This document shows, in pieces, positions 45,249-53,420 of a stretch of 64,000 nt of DNA. Under the pieces are notes generated by a model. It had not been told where the DNA came from. It ran no database searches and worked only from the letters and a program-made list of their open reading frames with translations. The stretch spans positions 1 through 64,000 of the forward strand of contig JAEUUP010000089.1 of the NCBI GenBank assembly GCA_016787525.1, read 5' to 3'. Origin of the DNA: Saprospiraceae bacterium (GTDB lineage Bacteria; Bacteroidota; Bacteroidia; Chitinophagales; Saprospiraceae). The stretch's first letter is position 1. Every line of letters begins with the position of its first letter. The position numbers were made by a program, and so were the translations under genes.

Positions 45249-46565
45249 TTAGCCTTCAATCACTTCGCGACCGATGCTTGAATAATAGAAGCCACGACCT
45301 TTCATTTCAGCCACATCATACAAGTTACGACCGTCGAAAATAGCTTTTGAAGTCAGTTTTTCTAATTTTTCAAACTCAGGTGTGCGGAATTCGTTCCATT
45401 CTGTCACAATGATGAGCGCATCAGCACCGACCAAGGCATCGTATTCATCTTTTGCGAAACCAACTTTATCACCATAGATGCGTTTGACATTAGGCATTGC
45501 CTCCGGGTCAAAAGTTGTGATGGTTGCACCTGCTTCGAGCAATTCATCAATGATGAAAAGAGCTGGTGCTTCGCGAATATCATCCGTATTGGGTTTGAAA
45601 GCCAATCCCCACATAGCGAAGTGTTTGCCTTTCAAATCACCTTTATAGTAAGCGTCAATTTTCTTGAACAAAACTGTTTTTTGAATGGTGTTGATTTGCA
45701 TAACTGATTTCAAAATTTTGAAATCATAGTTATATTCCTCTGCTGTTTTTGCCAAAGCTTGAACATCTTTAGGAAAACATGAGCCACCATAACCGACACC
45801 TGGGAATAAGAAACGCTTGCCAATACGATTGTCGCTACCCATACCGATGCGTACCATGTCCACATTAGCACCCACACGTTCGCAGAGGTTGGCGATTTCA
45901 TTCATGTAGGAAATACGCATGGCGAGATAGGAGTTAGCAGCATATTTTGTCATTTCAGCCGAACGTTCGTCCATAAAATAAATCGGATTACCTTGACGTA
46001 CAAACGGCTCGTACAGTTTTTTCATCAGGCTACGCGCTTTTTCGGAGTTCGTACCAATCACAACGCGATCAGGTTTCATGAAGTCGTCAACAGCCACGCC
46101 TTCGCGTAGAAATTCTGGATTAGAAACCACATCGAACAGACTCGCATCAAGCCCCCCCTCAGTAATAGCAGCGTGAACACGCTCTGCTGTTCCTACAGGC
46201 ACAGTACTTTTGTCCACAATGACTTTATAGGAAGTGATAATTTTGGACAAATCTTTGGCGACACCCAAGATGTATGATAAATCGGCAGAACCATCCTCTC
46301 CTGGAGGCGTAGGTAATGCTAAGAAAATAATCTGCGCTTGGTCAACAGCAGATTTGAGGTCAGTGGTAAAGTGAAGGCGATTTTGTTTTGTGTTTCTTTC
46401 AAAAAGAAGCTCTAAACCGGGTTCATAAATTGGCACTTCGCCATTTTTCATGCGCTCTACTTTATTTGCATCAATATCAACGCAAAACACATTATTGCCT
46501 GTTTCAGCAAAACAAGTACCTGTCACTAAGCCAACATAACCTGTACCAACTACTGCAATGTTCAT
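45249..46565 (-). CDS. ugd: UDP-glucose 6-dehydrogenase
   Basis: This cytosolic enzyme oxidises UDP-glucose to UDP-glucuronate with two NAD+, supplying acidic sugar for polysaccharides. The 438 residues show the NAD site NIAVVGTGYVGLVTG, VDKSTVPVGTA, SNPEFLREG, the KYAANSYLA segment and the catalytic C263 in GVGYGGSCFPKD. The motif copy at 46155 encodes ITEGGLDASLFD at about 134-145, a spot where relatives carry a short variable loop. It is transcribed from a good promoter at 46654-46684. Confidence 0.95.
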   Translation of the reverse strand: MNIAVVGTGYVGLVTGTCFAETGNNVFCVDIDANKVERMKNGEVPIYEPGLELLFERNTKQNRLHFTTDLKSAVDQAQIIFLALPTPPGEDGSADLSYILGVAKDLSKIITSYKVIVDKSTVPVGTAERVHAAITEGGLDASLFDVVSNPEFLREGVAVDDFMKPDRVVIGTNSEKARSLMKKLYEPFVRQGNPIYFMDERSAEMTKYAANSYLAMRISYMNEIANLCERVGANVDMVRIGMGSDNRIGKRFLFPGVGYGGSCFPKDVQALAKTAEEYNYDFKILKSVMQINTIQKTVLFKKIDAYYKGDLKGKHFAMWGLAFKPNTDDIREAPALFIIDELLEAGATITTFDPEAMPNVKRIYGDKVGFAKDEYDALVGADALIIVTEWNEFRTPEFEKLEKLTSKAIFDGRNLYDVAEMKGRGFYYSSIGREVIEG

Positions 46566-46653
46566 ATCTATAAATTATCTAAAAAGTTAAAGATTAAAAG
46601 TAATATTGTGATACTATTTGAGTCCTTTTTTTCATTTCTTATTAACGGGTGGC

Positions 46654-46684
46654 AAAATTAAAGGGTTAGGGAGAGAATCAAAAA
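46654..46684 (-). promoter_or_regulatory. Promoter of ugd
   Basis: On the minus strand TTTTG (46684-46680) and TAATTTTG (46661-46654) are separated by 18 nt, matching the Bacteroidota consensus, about 90 nt before the ATG. Confidence 0.6.
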
Positions 46685-46790
46685 TTATTGTAGGAGTAAA
46701 AACAACATATAATTTTCACACATTTTTTATTGTTTCTATCCTAATCCTACTATTTTGTCCACTGACACATTAATAAAAACCATACCAAAT

Positions 46791-46828
46791 AAAAACTCCC
46801 GCAAAGTAATTTCTTGGCGGGAGTTTTT
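46791..46828 (-). terminator. Terminator of the PpiD-like gene
   Basis: A 12-bp stem AAAAACTCCCGC / GCGGGAGTTTTT (46791-46802 and 46817-46828) with a 14-nt loop follows the gene ending at 46877. A motif copy (46862-46871) lies between stop and hairpin. Confidence 0.8.
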
Positions 46829-46876
46829 GATATTGACGATATTACAATCGTGACAATGTGTTACTGAGGGGGTGTC

Positions 46877-48991
46877 TTAAAAGAATTTAGCACGATTATC
46901 TTCGATGTCTTCTTTCTTTTTCAAGCTCCGCAGAAGTGTACTGCGAACCATATTTTTCTGATTGCCACCCAATTGCTGACGCAACACAGTTTTGTCAACA
47001 GGAGAGTTTGTAATCGGGTCTTTTTTAGTTACTTTCAACACATAAACACCCGTTTCACCTACAACTGTGGGAGAGACAGAACCTACAGGTACGGTGAATG
47101 CTGTACCAATAACTTTCGCTTCACTACCCATATTAGGCACGAATGTGGCATTGAATGTGACACCTACTGCTGTATCAACTTTTGTGTTGTATTGGCTCAC
47201 CAAAGCATTCAAATCACTGACAGAACCTATCTTAGTTTTCAGAGCTTCGCCTTTTTTGCGATTCTTTACAATTGGTGTTAATTGCTCTTTGACAGCAGCT
47301 ACCGTCGGCAAACCTTTCGGAATAATGTTTTTTAACGCCGCTACAACATATTGACTCACATACGGTTCACCTTGTTGTTGCATAGCAAAAGTCTGTTTGC
47401 TGCGCTCACCAACTTTTGATTCATAAGCCCAACGTATCAATTGACGAACACCCGTAGCTTGACCAAAAATACCTAATTGTAAATCACTGGCTCTAAAGTT
47501 TGGTGACGTTTGAACTTGAAGACCTTTTTTTGCTGCGTTGGCTTTTAAGTCTTCTAAGTTTTTACTCGATACCAAAAGTTCATCGGCAGCAGCAGCAGCA
47601 GCACGGTCAGTGGATTGGCTTGGCGCGATGATTTGACGAATATAGGCTAATTTTGTACGTGTGTCACCCTTTCCTTGCTTGACACCTGTCACCTGAATGA
47701 TGTGAATACCAAAGCGGGTTTGAACTGTATACAATTTGCCTTGAACAGCTTTGTAGAAAATCAAATCGTTGTATTCTGGCACCATACGACCATTAGGAGT
47801 GTAACCATAATCACCTCCTTTTTGGTTTGAACCCGGGTCATCATTGTATTTCAAGTTCAATGAATCCCAGCGCGCAATATTGCCTTCCAAAATTGTTTTG
47901 ATACTATCTGCTGTCTTTTGCGCTGCCGCAAATGAGCCGTATTTTTCTAAACTGAACAAGAAGTGACGGTTCTTTACTGAGTCAGGTCCTGAGCGACGGT
48001 CAATCACTTTTGCCAACCAATAGGCTTTATTATCCACATAAGGACCAAAAATAGAACCAATTGGTGCAGTAAACGCTGAATCTTTAGCCGCACCAGTTAA
48101 TGATTCCTTATCTTGATATTGACCGGGATAGAAACCATTGTTTGCTACTGCAAAAACAGAGTCGTTTTCAGCTTTCAAGAAGCCTTCTCTCAAAGCCATG
48201 ATTTTATCACGTAAAACACTTGAGTCGGCTGCAGTCGGTGTCACATCAATTGTTACAAAATCAACATTTCTTGTTTCTTCATCTGACAAGAAACGGCTTT
48301 TGTATTCATCTAAATAACCTTGAATATCGCCATCCGTAACCGTTACTTCTTTATCGTCAACGCGATCAAAAGGCACTTTAACATATTGGAAATCAACAGG
48401 CTCAGTCAATTCTTTATAACTTTCATCAACTAACCAAGTAGGTGTATAAATGCCCTTAGACATTAAGTTAACCAATTTAGCTTGCAAACGTTCTTTGACG
48501 ACTATTTTCTCGATTTCAGCCCAAGAAGCTTTACCTTGCAAAGGCATTGTATTATTCTGTATAGCTTGTTTGATTTGCATCAATTGTTGACCGTCAACTT
48601 GACCTGTTTGAGGGTCTCCCACATATTGCGCCATCACTGGGCTGATGTTTTGACCAAATTCGAGGTCGAGCAACTCATCTTTACAAACGCCTAAGCCTGC
48701 TTTTTCTGCTTCTTTGTTGACGATAGCCTCTTCAATGAAATTATTGAAAATGGTATTACGAACATTCAAGTCGCTACCACGGTTGCCATAAAGTGCCTCA
48801 GACTTGCGGTCGAGGTCGCGTATATCTAATTCTTTGCCAGCTACTTCTGCCACTGTCGAGGTATTACCTAATTGCCCCCAACTACGATTAGAGTCCTGTG
48901 TAATCAACATACCAATGAAGGCAACGATTGCCAACACCATTAAAGTCAATACTAAAGCCGATTTTTCACGAATTTTCTGAATCAGAGCCAT
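46877..48991 (-). CDS. Membrane-anchored peptidyl-prolyl isomerase (PpiD/SurA-like foldase)
   Basis: The 704-residue protein has one N-terminal membrane helix (about 14-31) and a large periplasmic part. A SurA_N-like chaperone region (about 35-250) is followed by a parvulin domain (about 340-450; KNRHFLFSLEKYG, LKYNDDPGSNQKGGDYGY, NDLIFYKAVQGKLYTVQTRFGIHIIQVTG). A second, degenerate parvulin-like region follows. This architecture matches PpiD, which helps outer-membrane proteins fold. The start places charged residues before the helix. It has no motif copy in 2.1 kb. Confidence 0.88.
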   Translation of the reverse strand: MALIQKIREKSALVLTLMVLAIVAFIGMLITQDSNRSWGQLGNTSTVAEVAGKELDIRDLDRKSEALYGNRGSDLNVRNTIFNNFIEEAIVNKEAEKAGLGVCKDELLDLEFGQNISPVMAQYVGDPQTGQVDGQQLMQIKQAIQNNTMPLQGKASWAEIEKIVVKERLQAKLVNLMSKGIYTPTWLVDESYKELTEPVDFQYVKVPFDRVDDKEVTVTDGDIQGYLDEYKSRFLSDEETRNVDFVTIDVTPTAADSSVLRDKIMALREGFLKAENDSVFAVANNGFYPGQYQDKESLTGAAKDSAFTAPIGSIFGPYVDNKAYWLAKVIDRRSGPDSVKNRHFLFSLEKYGSFAAAQKTADSIKTILEGNIARWDSLNLKYNDDPGSNQKGGDYGYTPNGRMVPEYNDLIFYKAVQGKLYTVQTRFGIHIIQVTGVKQGKGDTRTKLAYIRQIIAPSQSTDRAAAAAADELLVSSKNLEDLKANAAKKGLQVQTSPNFRASDLQLGIFGQATGVRQLIRWAYESKVGERSKQTFAMQQQGEPYVSQYVVAALKNIIPKGLPTVAAVKEQLTPIVKNRKKGEALKTKIGSVSDLNALVSQYNTKVDTAVGVTFNATFVPNMGSEAKVIGTAFTVPVGSVSPTVVGETGVYVLKVTKKDPITNSPVDKTVLRQQLGGNQKNMVRSTLLRSLKKKEDIEDNRAKFF

Positions 48992-49338
48992 TTCTCGGTT
49001 GTTCTATTTTATTATTCAAGGAAATATTGATGTGTAAAAATTTGAATTTTTGTCTTTTAAAAGCCTTTTTATACTCAATTGAGCCTATAAATGCTGTTTT
49101 CTGCTTCAAAAGACGTGCAAAGAAAATGCTTTCACAGCGAAAAACAAAACGTTCTTGCTAAATGCTTGCCAAAAATGCTATTTTGAACGAGAAAATACGT
49201 TTTCAGTTTCAAAAGATTTTTCATTTTGTTATTCCTATACCCCCTCAGTATATTCTTCACGTACGTTTAACTTTTCCTCGATACGCATTTTCCCAAATTA
49301 ATATTCTAATTTTGCGGCCTAAAAAATTAAGCAAAGTT
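48992..49338. other. Divergent intergenic region before the ABC-F gene
   Basis: About 347 bp with a misleading open frame upstream of the ABC-F start. It contains a motif copy (49241-49250) and the -7 box TAATTTTG at 49307-49314, followed by CGG, 25 nt before the ATG. Confidence 0.5.
49307..49314 (+). promoter_or_regulatory. -7 element of the ABC-F gene
   Basis: TAATTTTG matches TAnnTTTG. Its position shows that the first 59 codons of the longer open frame are untranslated. Confidence 0.55.
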
Positions 49339-51216
49339 ATGAATTATTTGACTCTCGAAAACGTCACTAAAAGTTACGGACCTAAAATCCTATTCGACCG
49401 AGTTTCGCTCATTATTAATAAGACGGACCGCATTGCGCTCGTTGCCAAAAATGGTACGGGCAAAACAACTTTGCTTCGTGTACTGGCGGGTACTGAGGGG
49501 TCGGAAGGCGAGCAGTCAAAAATCATTTTCGCAAAAGGTATTCGCATTGGCTATCTCGAACAAGATCCAAAGTTGCCCGAACATCTGACAGCTATGGAAG
49601 CTGTTTTTGAAACGGAGAATGCTCAAATTCAAGCCATTAAGAATTATGAAAAAGCATTGCTCGATAACGACCCCCTCAGTATTCAGAAATATCTAACCCA
49701 ACTCGACGAATTGCAAGCGTGGGATGCTGAGGCGAAAATCAAAGAGATTCTCTACAAACTCAAGATTGACCAATTCCTCAATCAAACGGTTCGCACGCTA
49801 TCGGGTGGGCAAAAAAAGCGGTTGGCTTTGGCTAAATTGCTGATTGATGAGCCTGATTTTTTGATTCTTGACGAGCCGACCAATCACTTGGACTTAGAAA
49901 TGATTGAGTGGTTGGAAACTTATTTTACATCGCGCCCTAATCTGACTATCTTTATGGTGACGCACGATAGGTATTTTCTCGATGCCATTTCTAATCATAT
50001 TATTGAACTCGATGGCGGCAATTTCTACCGTTATCGTGGCAATTATGCCAAATATTTGGAGCAAAAAGCACTACGCCAAGAGGTTGAAGCGGCTACTTTG
50101 GACAAAAATCGCAAACTTTTCAGCCGCGAACTCGAATGGATGCGCCGAATGCCCCAAGCCCGCACCACAAAAGCACAAAGCCGCATTGATGCTTTTTATG
50201 ACTTAAAAGACAAAGTGAATGTCCGCCGTGAAAATGAAGATATGGCAATTGACATCAAAACAACGTGGTTAGGTTCTAAAATTGTCGAATTGCACAATGT
50301 CAATAAGTCTTTTGGAAATAAAAAACTCATCAAGGATTTTACATACAAATTTCGCAGAGGTGAACGAGTTGGTATCGTTGGGCAAAATGGGGCTGGCAAA
50401 TCTACTTTTTTGCGACTCGTTACGGGCGAACTCATGCCCGATGGTGGCAAAGTGGTGATAGGTGATACCATTTCATTTGGCTATTATTCGCAAGATGGTA
50501 TCATTCTCAATCAAGACAAACGGGTGATTGATGTCATCACGGACATTGCAGAATTTATTCCCTTAGAAAAAGGGCAAAAAATAACGGCTGCGGGTTTGTT
50601 AGAACGCTTTTTGTTTTCACGGGAACAACAACAGGTTTATGTGTCGCAGTTGTCGGGTGGTGAAAAGCGGCGTTTGTATTTACTGACGGTGATTATGAAA
50701 AACCCCAATTTCTTGATACTCGATGAGCCGACCAATGATTTGGATATTTTGACGCTCAATGTTTTAGAGGAGTTTTTGGAAACTATGTTCAAAGGTTGTC
50801 TCGTTATTGTGACGCACGACCGCTATTTTATGGATAGGTTGGTCGAACATCTTTTTATATTTGAGGGCGAAGGCAATATCAAAGATTACAACGGTAACTA
50901 CACCGAATACAGAGAAGAAGCCAAACAACTCACTCTCGCCAACAAACAAACAAGTACCCGCTTCCAAAAGGAATCCTTCGGATCAGTATCAAAAGACAAT
51001 AGAAAGGCTAATGATGCAGAAAAAAAGGAATTCAAACGTTTGGAACGAGAGATTGCCCAATTGGAAGAGAAAAAAGCCGCTTTGACCAACAAATTCAATG
51101 ATGCTGCCACGATGACACCTGCTGATTTGAAAAAACTTTCTGACGACCTCAACGAAGTGCAAGACACCTTGGAGATGAAGGAAATGCGGTGGTTGGAATT
51201 GTCGGAGTTGGTTTAA
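49339..51216 (+). CDS. ABC-F family ATPase (Uup-like)
   Basis: This 625-residue soluble protein has two ABC domains and no membrane segment. Domain 1 (about 1-250) has Walker A VAKNGTGKTT, signature LSGGQKKR and Walker B DFLILDEPTNHLDLEM. Domain 2 (about 310-535) has VGQNGAGKST, QLSGGEKRR and NFLILDEPTNDLD. A Lys/Glu-rich C-terminal coiled coil lies at about 555-625. ABC-F proteins act on ribosomes, and Uup also affects DNA recombination intermediates; the C-terminal coiled coil favours Uup (from family knowledge). Two motif copies encode TEG right after the first nucleotide-binding helix (LAGTEGSEG) and PLS (NDPLSIQK). Confidence 0.9.
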   Translation: MNYLTLENVTKSYGPKILFDRVSLIINKTDRIALVAKNGTGKTTLLRVLAGTEGSEGEQSKIIFAKGIRIGYLEQDPKLPEHLTAMEAVFETENAQIQAIKNYEKALLDNDPLSIQKYLTQLDELQAWDAEAKIKEILYKLKIDQFLNQTVRTLSGGQKKRLALAKLLIDEPDFLILDEPTNHLDLEMIEWLETYFTSRPNLTIFMVTHDRYFLDAISNHIIELDGGNFYRYRGNYAKYLEQKALRQEVEAATLDKNRKLFSRELEWMRRMPQARTTKAQSRIDAFYDLKDKVNVRRENEDMAIDIKTTWLGSKIVELHNVNKSFGNKKLIKDFTYKFRRGERVGIVGQNGAGKSTFLRLVTGELMPDGGKVVIGDTISFGYYSQDGIILNQDKRVIDVITDIAEFIPLEKGQKITAAGLLERFLFSREQQQVYVSQLSGGEKRRLYLLTVIMKNPNFLILDEPTNDLDILTLNVLEEFLETMFKGCLVIVTHDRYFMDRLVEHLFIFEGEGNIKDYNGNYTEYREEAKQLTLANKQTSTRFQKESFGSVSKDNRKANDAEKKEFKRLEREIAQLEEKKAALTNKFNDAATMTPADLKKLSDDLNEVQDTLEMKEMRWLELSELV

Positions 51217-51255
51217 AAAACTAAAATACCTTTTTTTCAACAGCTTATTTGATTT

Positions 51256-52215
51256 ATGAAATTCGACCAACCTATTCCCATCCAGAAAATTGCGCATCGC
51301 TTCAAAGCGGAAATCATCGGCGATGCTACGCTTAGTGCTTTAGGAATCAACGAAATCCACAACGTCCGAGCGGGTGATATTACGTTTTCGGATGTTCGCA
51401 AATACTTCGACAAAGCACTCCAATCAGAAGCTACTTTTATCATTTTGAATGAAAATCCTGATGCCATCCCCGATGGTAAAGTTGTGTTGTTGCATCCGCA
51501 ACCTTTCGAGGTGTACAACGGTATTGTGCGCGAATTGCGTCCTTTCAACCCCCTCAGTCAGGAAGTCGCGGACTCTGCCAATATTCATCCGAGCGTTGTC
51601 ATCGAACCCAATGTGGTGATTGGCAACCATGTGCGCATTGGGCAGGGTTCTTATATCCAAGCCAATGCAGTCATTCACGATTTCACAATCATCGGCAAGA
51701 ATGTGCAAATCGGTGCAGGGGCTTTGATTGGTACAGATGCCTTTTATTTTAAACGAAATACTGTTCAAGGAACTCCTTTCGTCCGAATGGACTCCTTTGG
51801 AGGAGAGGTGTATAAAAAATGGCGGTCGGGTGGTCGTGTCATCATCGAAGACAATGTTGATATTGGCTCAGGTTGTTCTATCAACAAGGGAGTTTCTTCT
51901 GATACAACCATTGGCGCGGGTACAAAAATAGATTGCCAAGTCCACATCGGTCACGATGCGCAAATCGGGAAGAATTGCCTCATTGCGGCACAAGCGGGCA
52001 TCAGTGGCAACACGATTGTCGAAGATGAAGTCATCATTTATGGACAAGTGGGCATCGCTCAGAATCTTAGAATCGGCAAAAAGGCGATTATTTTAGCCAA
52101 ATCAGGTGTATCGAAAGACTTAGAAGGTGGTAAAACTTATTTTGGCTATCCTGCCCAAGAGGTGCGCGATGCTTACAAAGAGTTAGCGATTTTACGCCAA
52201 TTGAGGAAAAAGTAA
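51256..52215 (+). CDS. LpxD-like UDP-3-O-acylglucosamine N-acyltransferase
   Basis: The 319-residue protein has an N-terminal LpxD-type uridine-binding domain (about 1-100) and a left-handed hexapeptide beta-helix (about 105-290; repeats such as PNVVIGNHVRIGQGSYI). The catalytic histidine is expected at H233 in VHIGHDAQIGKN. LpxD adds the second acyl chain to lipid A precursors. Many Bacteroidota carry both a canonical LpxD near lpxC/lpxA and a shorter paralogue; this one, away from other lpx genes, may be the paralogue. A one-mismatch motif copy (51550) encodes PLS at FNPLSQE. It lies 39 bp after the ABC-F gene, probably cotranscribed. Confidence 0.82.
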   Translation: MKFDQPIPIQKIAHRFKAEIIGDATLSALGINEIHNVRAGDITFSDVRKYFDKALQSEATFIILNENPDAIPDGKVVLLHPQPFEVYNGIVRELRPFNPLSQEVADSANIHPSVVIEPNVVIGNHVRIGQGSYIQANAVIHDFTIIGKNVQIGAGALIGTDAFYFKRNTVQGTPFVRMDSFGGEVYKKWRSGGRVIIEDNVDIGSGCSINKGVSSDTTIGAGTKIDCQVHIGHDAQIGKNCLIAAQAGISGNTIVEDEVIIYGQVGIAQNLRIGKKAIILAKSGVSKDLEGGKTYFGYPAQEVRDAYKELAILRQLRKK

Positions 52216-52254
52216 AAAAAAGCCCTTCTTAACGGATGATTCCCCATTACTAAC

Positions 52255-52262
52255 TACCTTTG
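52255..52262 (+). promoter_or_regulatory. -7 element of fabI
   Basis: TACCTTTG followed by CAC matches the consensus, 33 nt before the fabI ATG, and excludes the upstream in-frame ATG at 52260. Confidence 0.55.
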
Positions 52263-52295
52263 CACGTCATTTACAAACCAAAATTAAAGAAAAAT

Positions 52296-53099
52296 ATGTC
52301 AAACAACTTATTGGCTGGTAAGCGTGGCGTTATTTCGGGCGCACTCAATGAACAATCTATTGCTTGGAAGGTTGCTGAAAAATGCGTTGAGCAAGGCGCA
52401 ACTATCGTTTTGACTAATGCGCCTGTTGCTATGCGTATGGGCGAAATCAAAGGACTGAGCGAGCGACTCAATGCAGAAGTCATCTCTTGCGATGCAACAA
52501 ATATGGAAGACCTGAACAATCTCTTCTCAAGAAGTCAAGAGATTCTGGGAGGCAAACTCGATTTCGTTCTGCACTCTATTGGTATGTCGGTCAATGTGCG
52601 CAAAGGCAAACATTACACCGACCTCAACCACGAATGGACGAAGCAAACCATGGACATCAGTGCCATGTCTTTCCATAAGATGATGCAAGTTTTGTATAAA
52701 CAAGATGCTATGGCGGATTGGGGCAGCATCGTCGGCTTAACTTATATGGCTGCACAACGAGTTTTCCCTGATTACAATGAAATGGCAGATGCTAAAGCGA
52801 TGTTGGAATCCATCGGACGCAGCTTTGGCTACCATTTTGGCGTTAAGAATCATGTTCGTGTCAATACCATCTCGCAATCGCCGACTTGGACAACGGCTGG
52901 TTCGGGAGTGAAAGGGTTTAAAGAGTTTTTTGATTATGCTCAAAAAATGTCGCCACTCGGTAACGCACCTGCCGAAGCCTGTGCCGACTATTGCATCTCG
53001 CTTTTCAGCGATTTCACGCGCTTTGTCACGATGCAAAATCTCTTTCACGACGGAGGCTTCTCGAATATGGGCATGAATCCTGCGGTTTTGGGTTTATGA
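52296..53099 (+). CDS. fabI: Enoyl-[acyl-carrier-protein] reductase (NADH)
   Basis: This cytosolic enzyme performs the last step of fatty-acid chain elongation. The 267 residues include the short-chain-dehydrogenase-like nucleotide site GKRGVISGALNEQSIAW, the segment DFVLHSIGMS and the FabI-type catalytic pair Y160/K167 in FPDYNEMADAKAMLES. VNTISQSPTWTTAGSGVKGF and a C-terminal SDFTRFVTMQNLFHDGGFSNMG follow. The N-terminus MSNNLLAGKRG fits family starts. It has no motif copy. Three long hairpins follow the gene. Confidence 0.94.
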   Translation: MSNNLLAGKRGVISGALNEQSIAWKVAEKCVEQGATIVLTNAPVAMRMGEIKGLSERLNAEVISCDATNMEDLNNLFSRSQEILGGKLDFVLHSIGMSVNVRKGKHYTDLNHEWTKQTMDISAMSFHKMMQVLYKQDAMADWGSIVGLTYMAAQRVFPDYNEMADAKAMLESIGRSFGYHFGVKNHVRVNTISQSPTWTTAGSGVKGFKEFFDYAQKMSPLGNAPAEACADYCISLFSDFTRFVTMQNLFHDGGFSNMGMNPAVLGL

Positions 53100-53110
53100 T
53101 TGAAATAAAG

Positions 53111-53410
53111 GGCTACGAATTATACGAATTAACGAATGACACGAAAGCCATTAATTCGTACAATCCGTTAATTCGCATAATTCGTAGTGCTTTTATAAGG
53201 AAACAAAAAAGGAGAGCCACGAATTATACGAATTAACGGATTAGACGAATTAAAAAGTCATTCGCGTAATCCGTTAATTCGCGTAATTCGTAGCGCATCT
53301 AATCTCAACAAAAAAGAAGAGCCACGAATTATACGAATTAACGAATGACACGAAAGCCTTTTCAATTCGTCTAATCCGTTAATTCGTGCAATTCGTAGCA
53401 CTTTTATAAG
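53111..53410. repeat. Three tandem long-hairpin repeats
   Basis: Units of about 85-90 bp lie at 53111-53200, 53216-53300 and 53321-53410. In unit 1 a 25-nt left arm (53113-53137, CTACGAATTATACGAATTAA...) pairs with 53163-53187 with two mismatches; units 2 and 3 fold the same way. Units 1 and 3 share the following GCTTTTATAAG/CACTTTTATAAG. The last ends 10 bp before the porin ATG. Repeats rich in AATTCGTG-type strings are, from memory, common in Bacteroidota genomes. Confidence 0.9.
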
Positions 53411-53420
53411 AAGACAAAAA

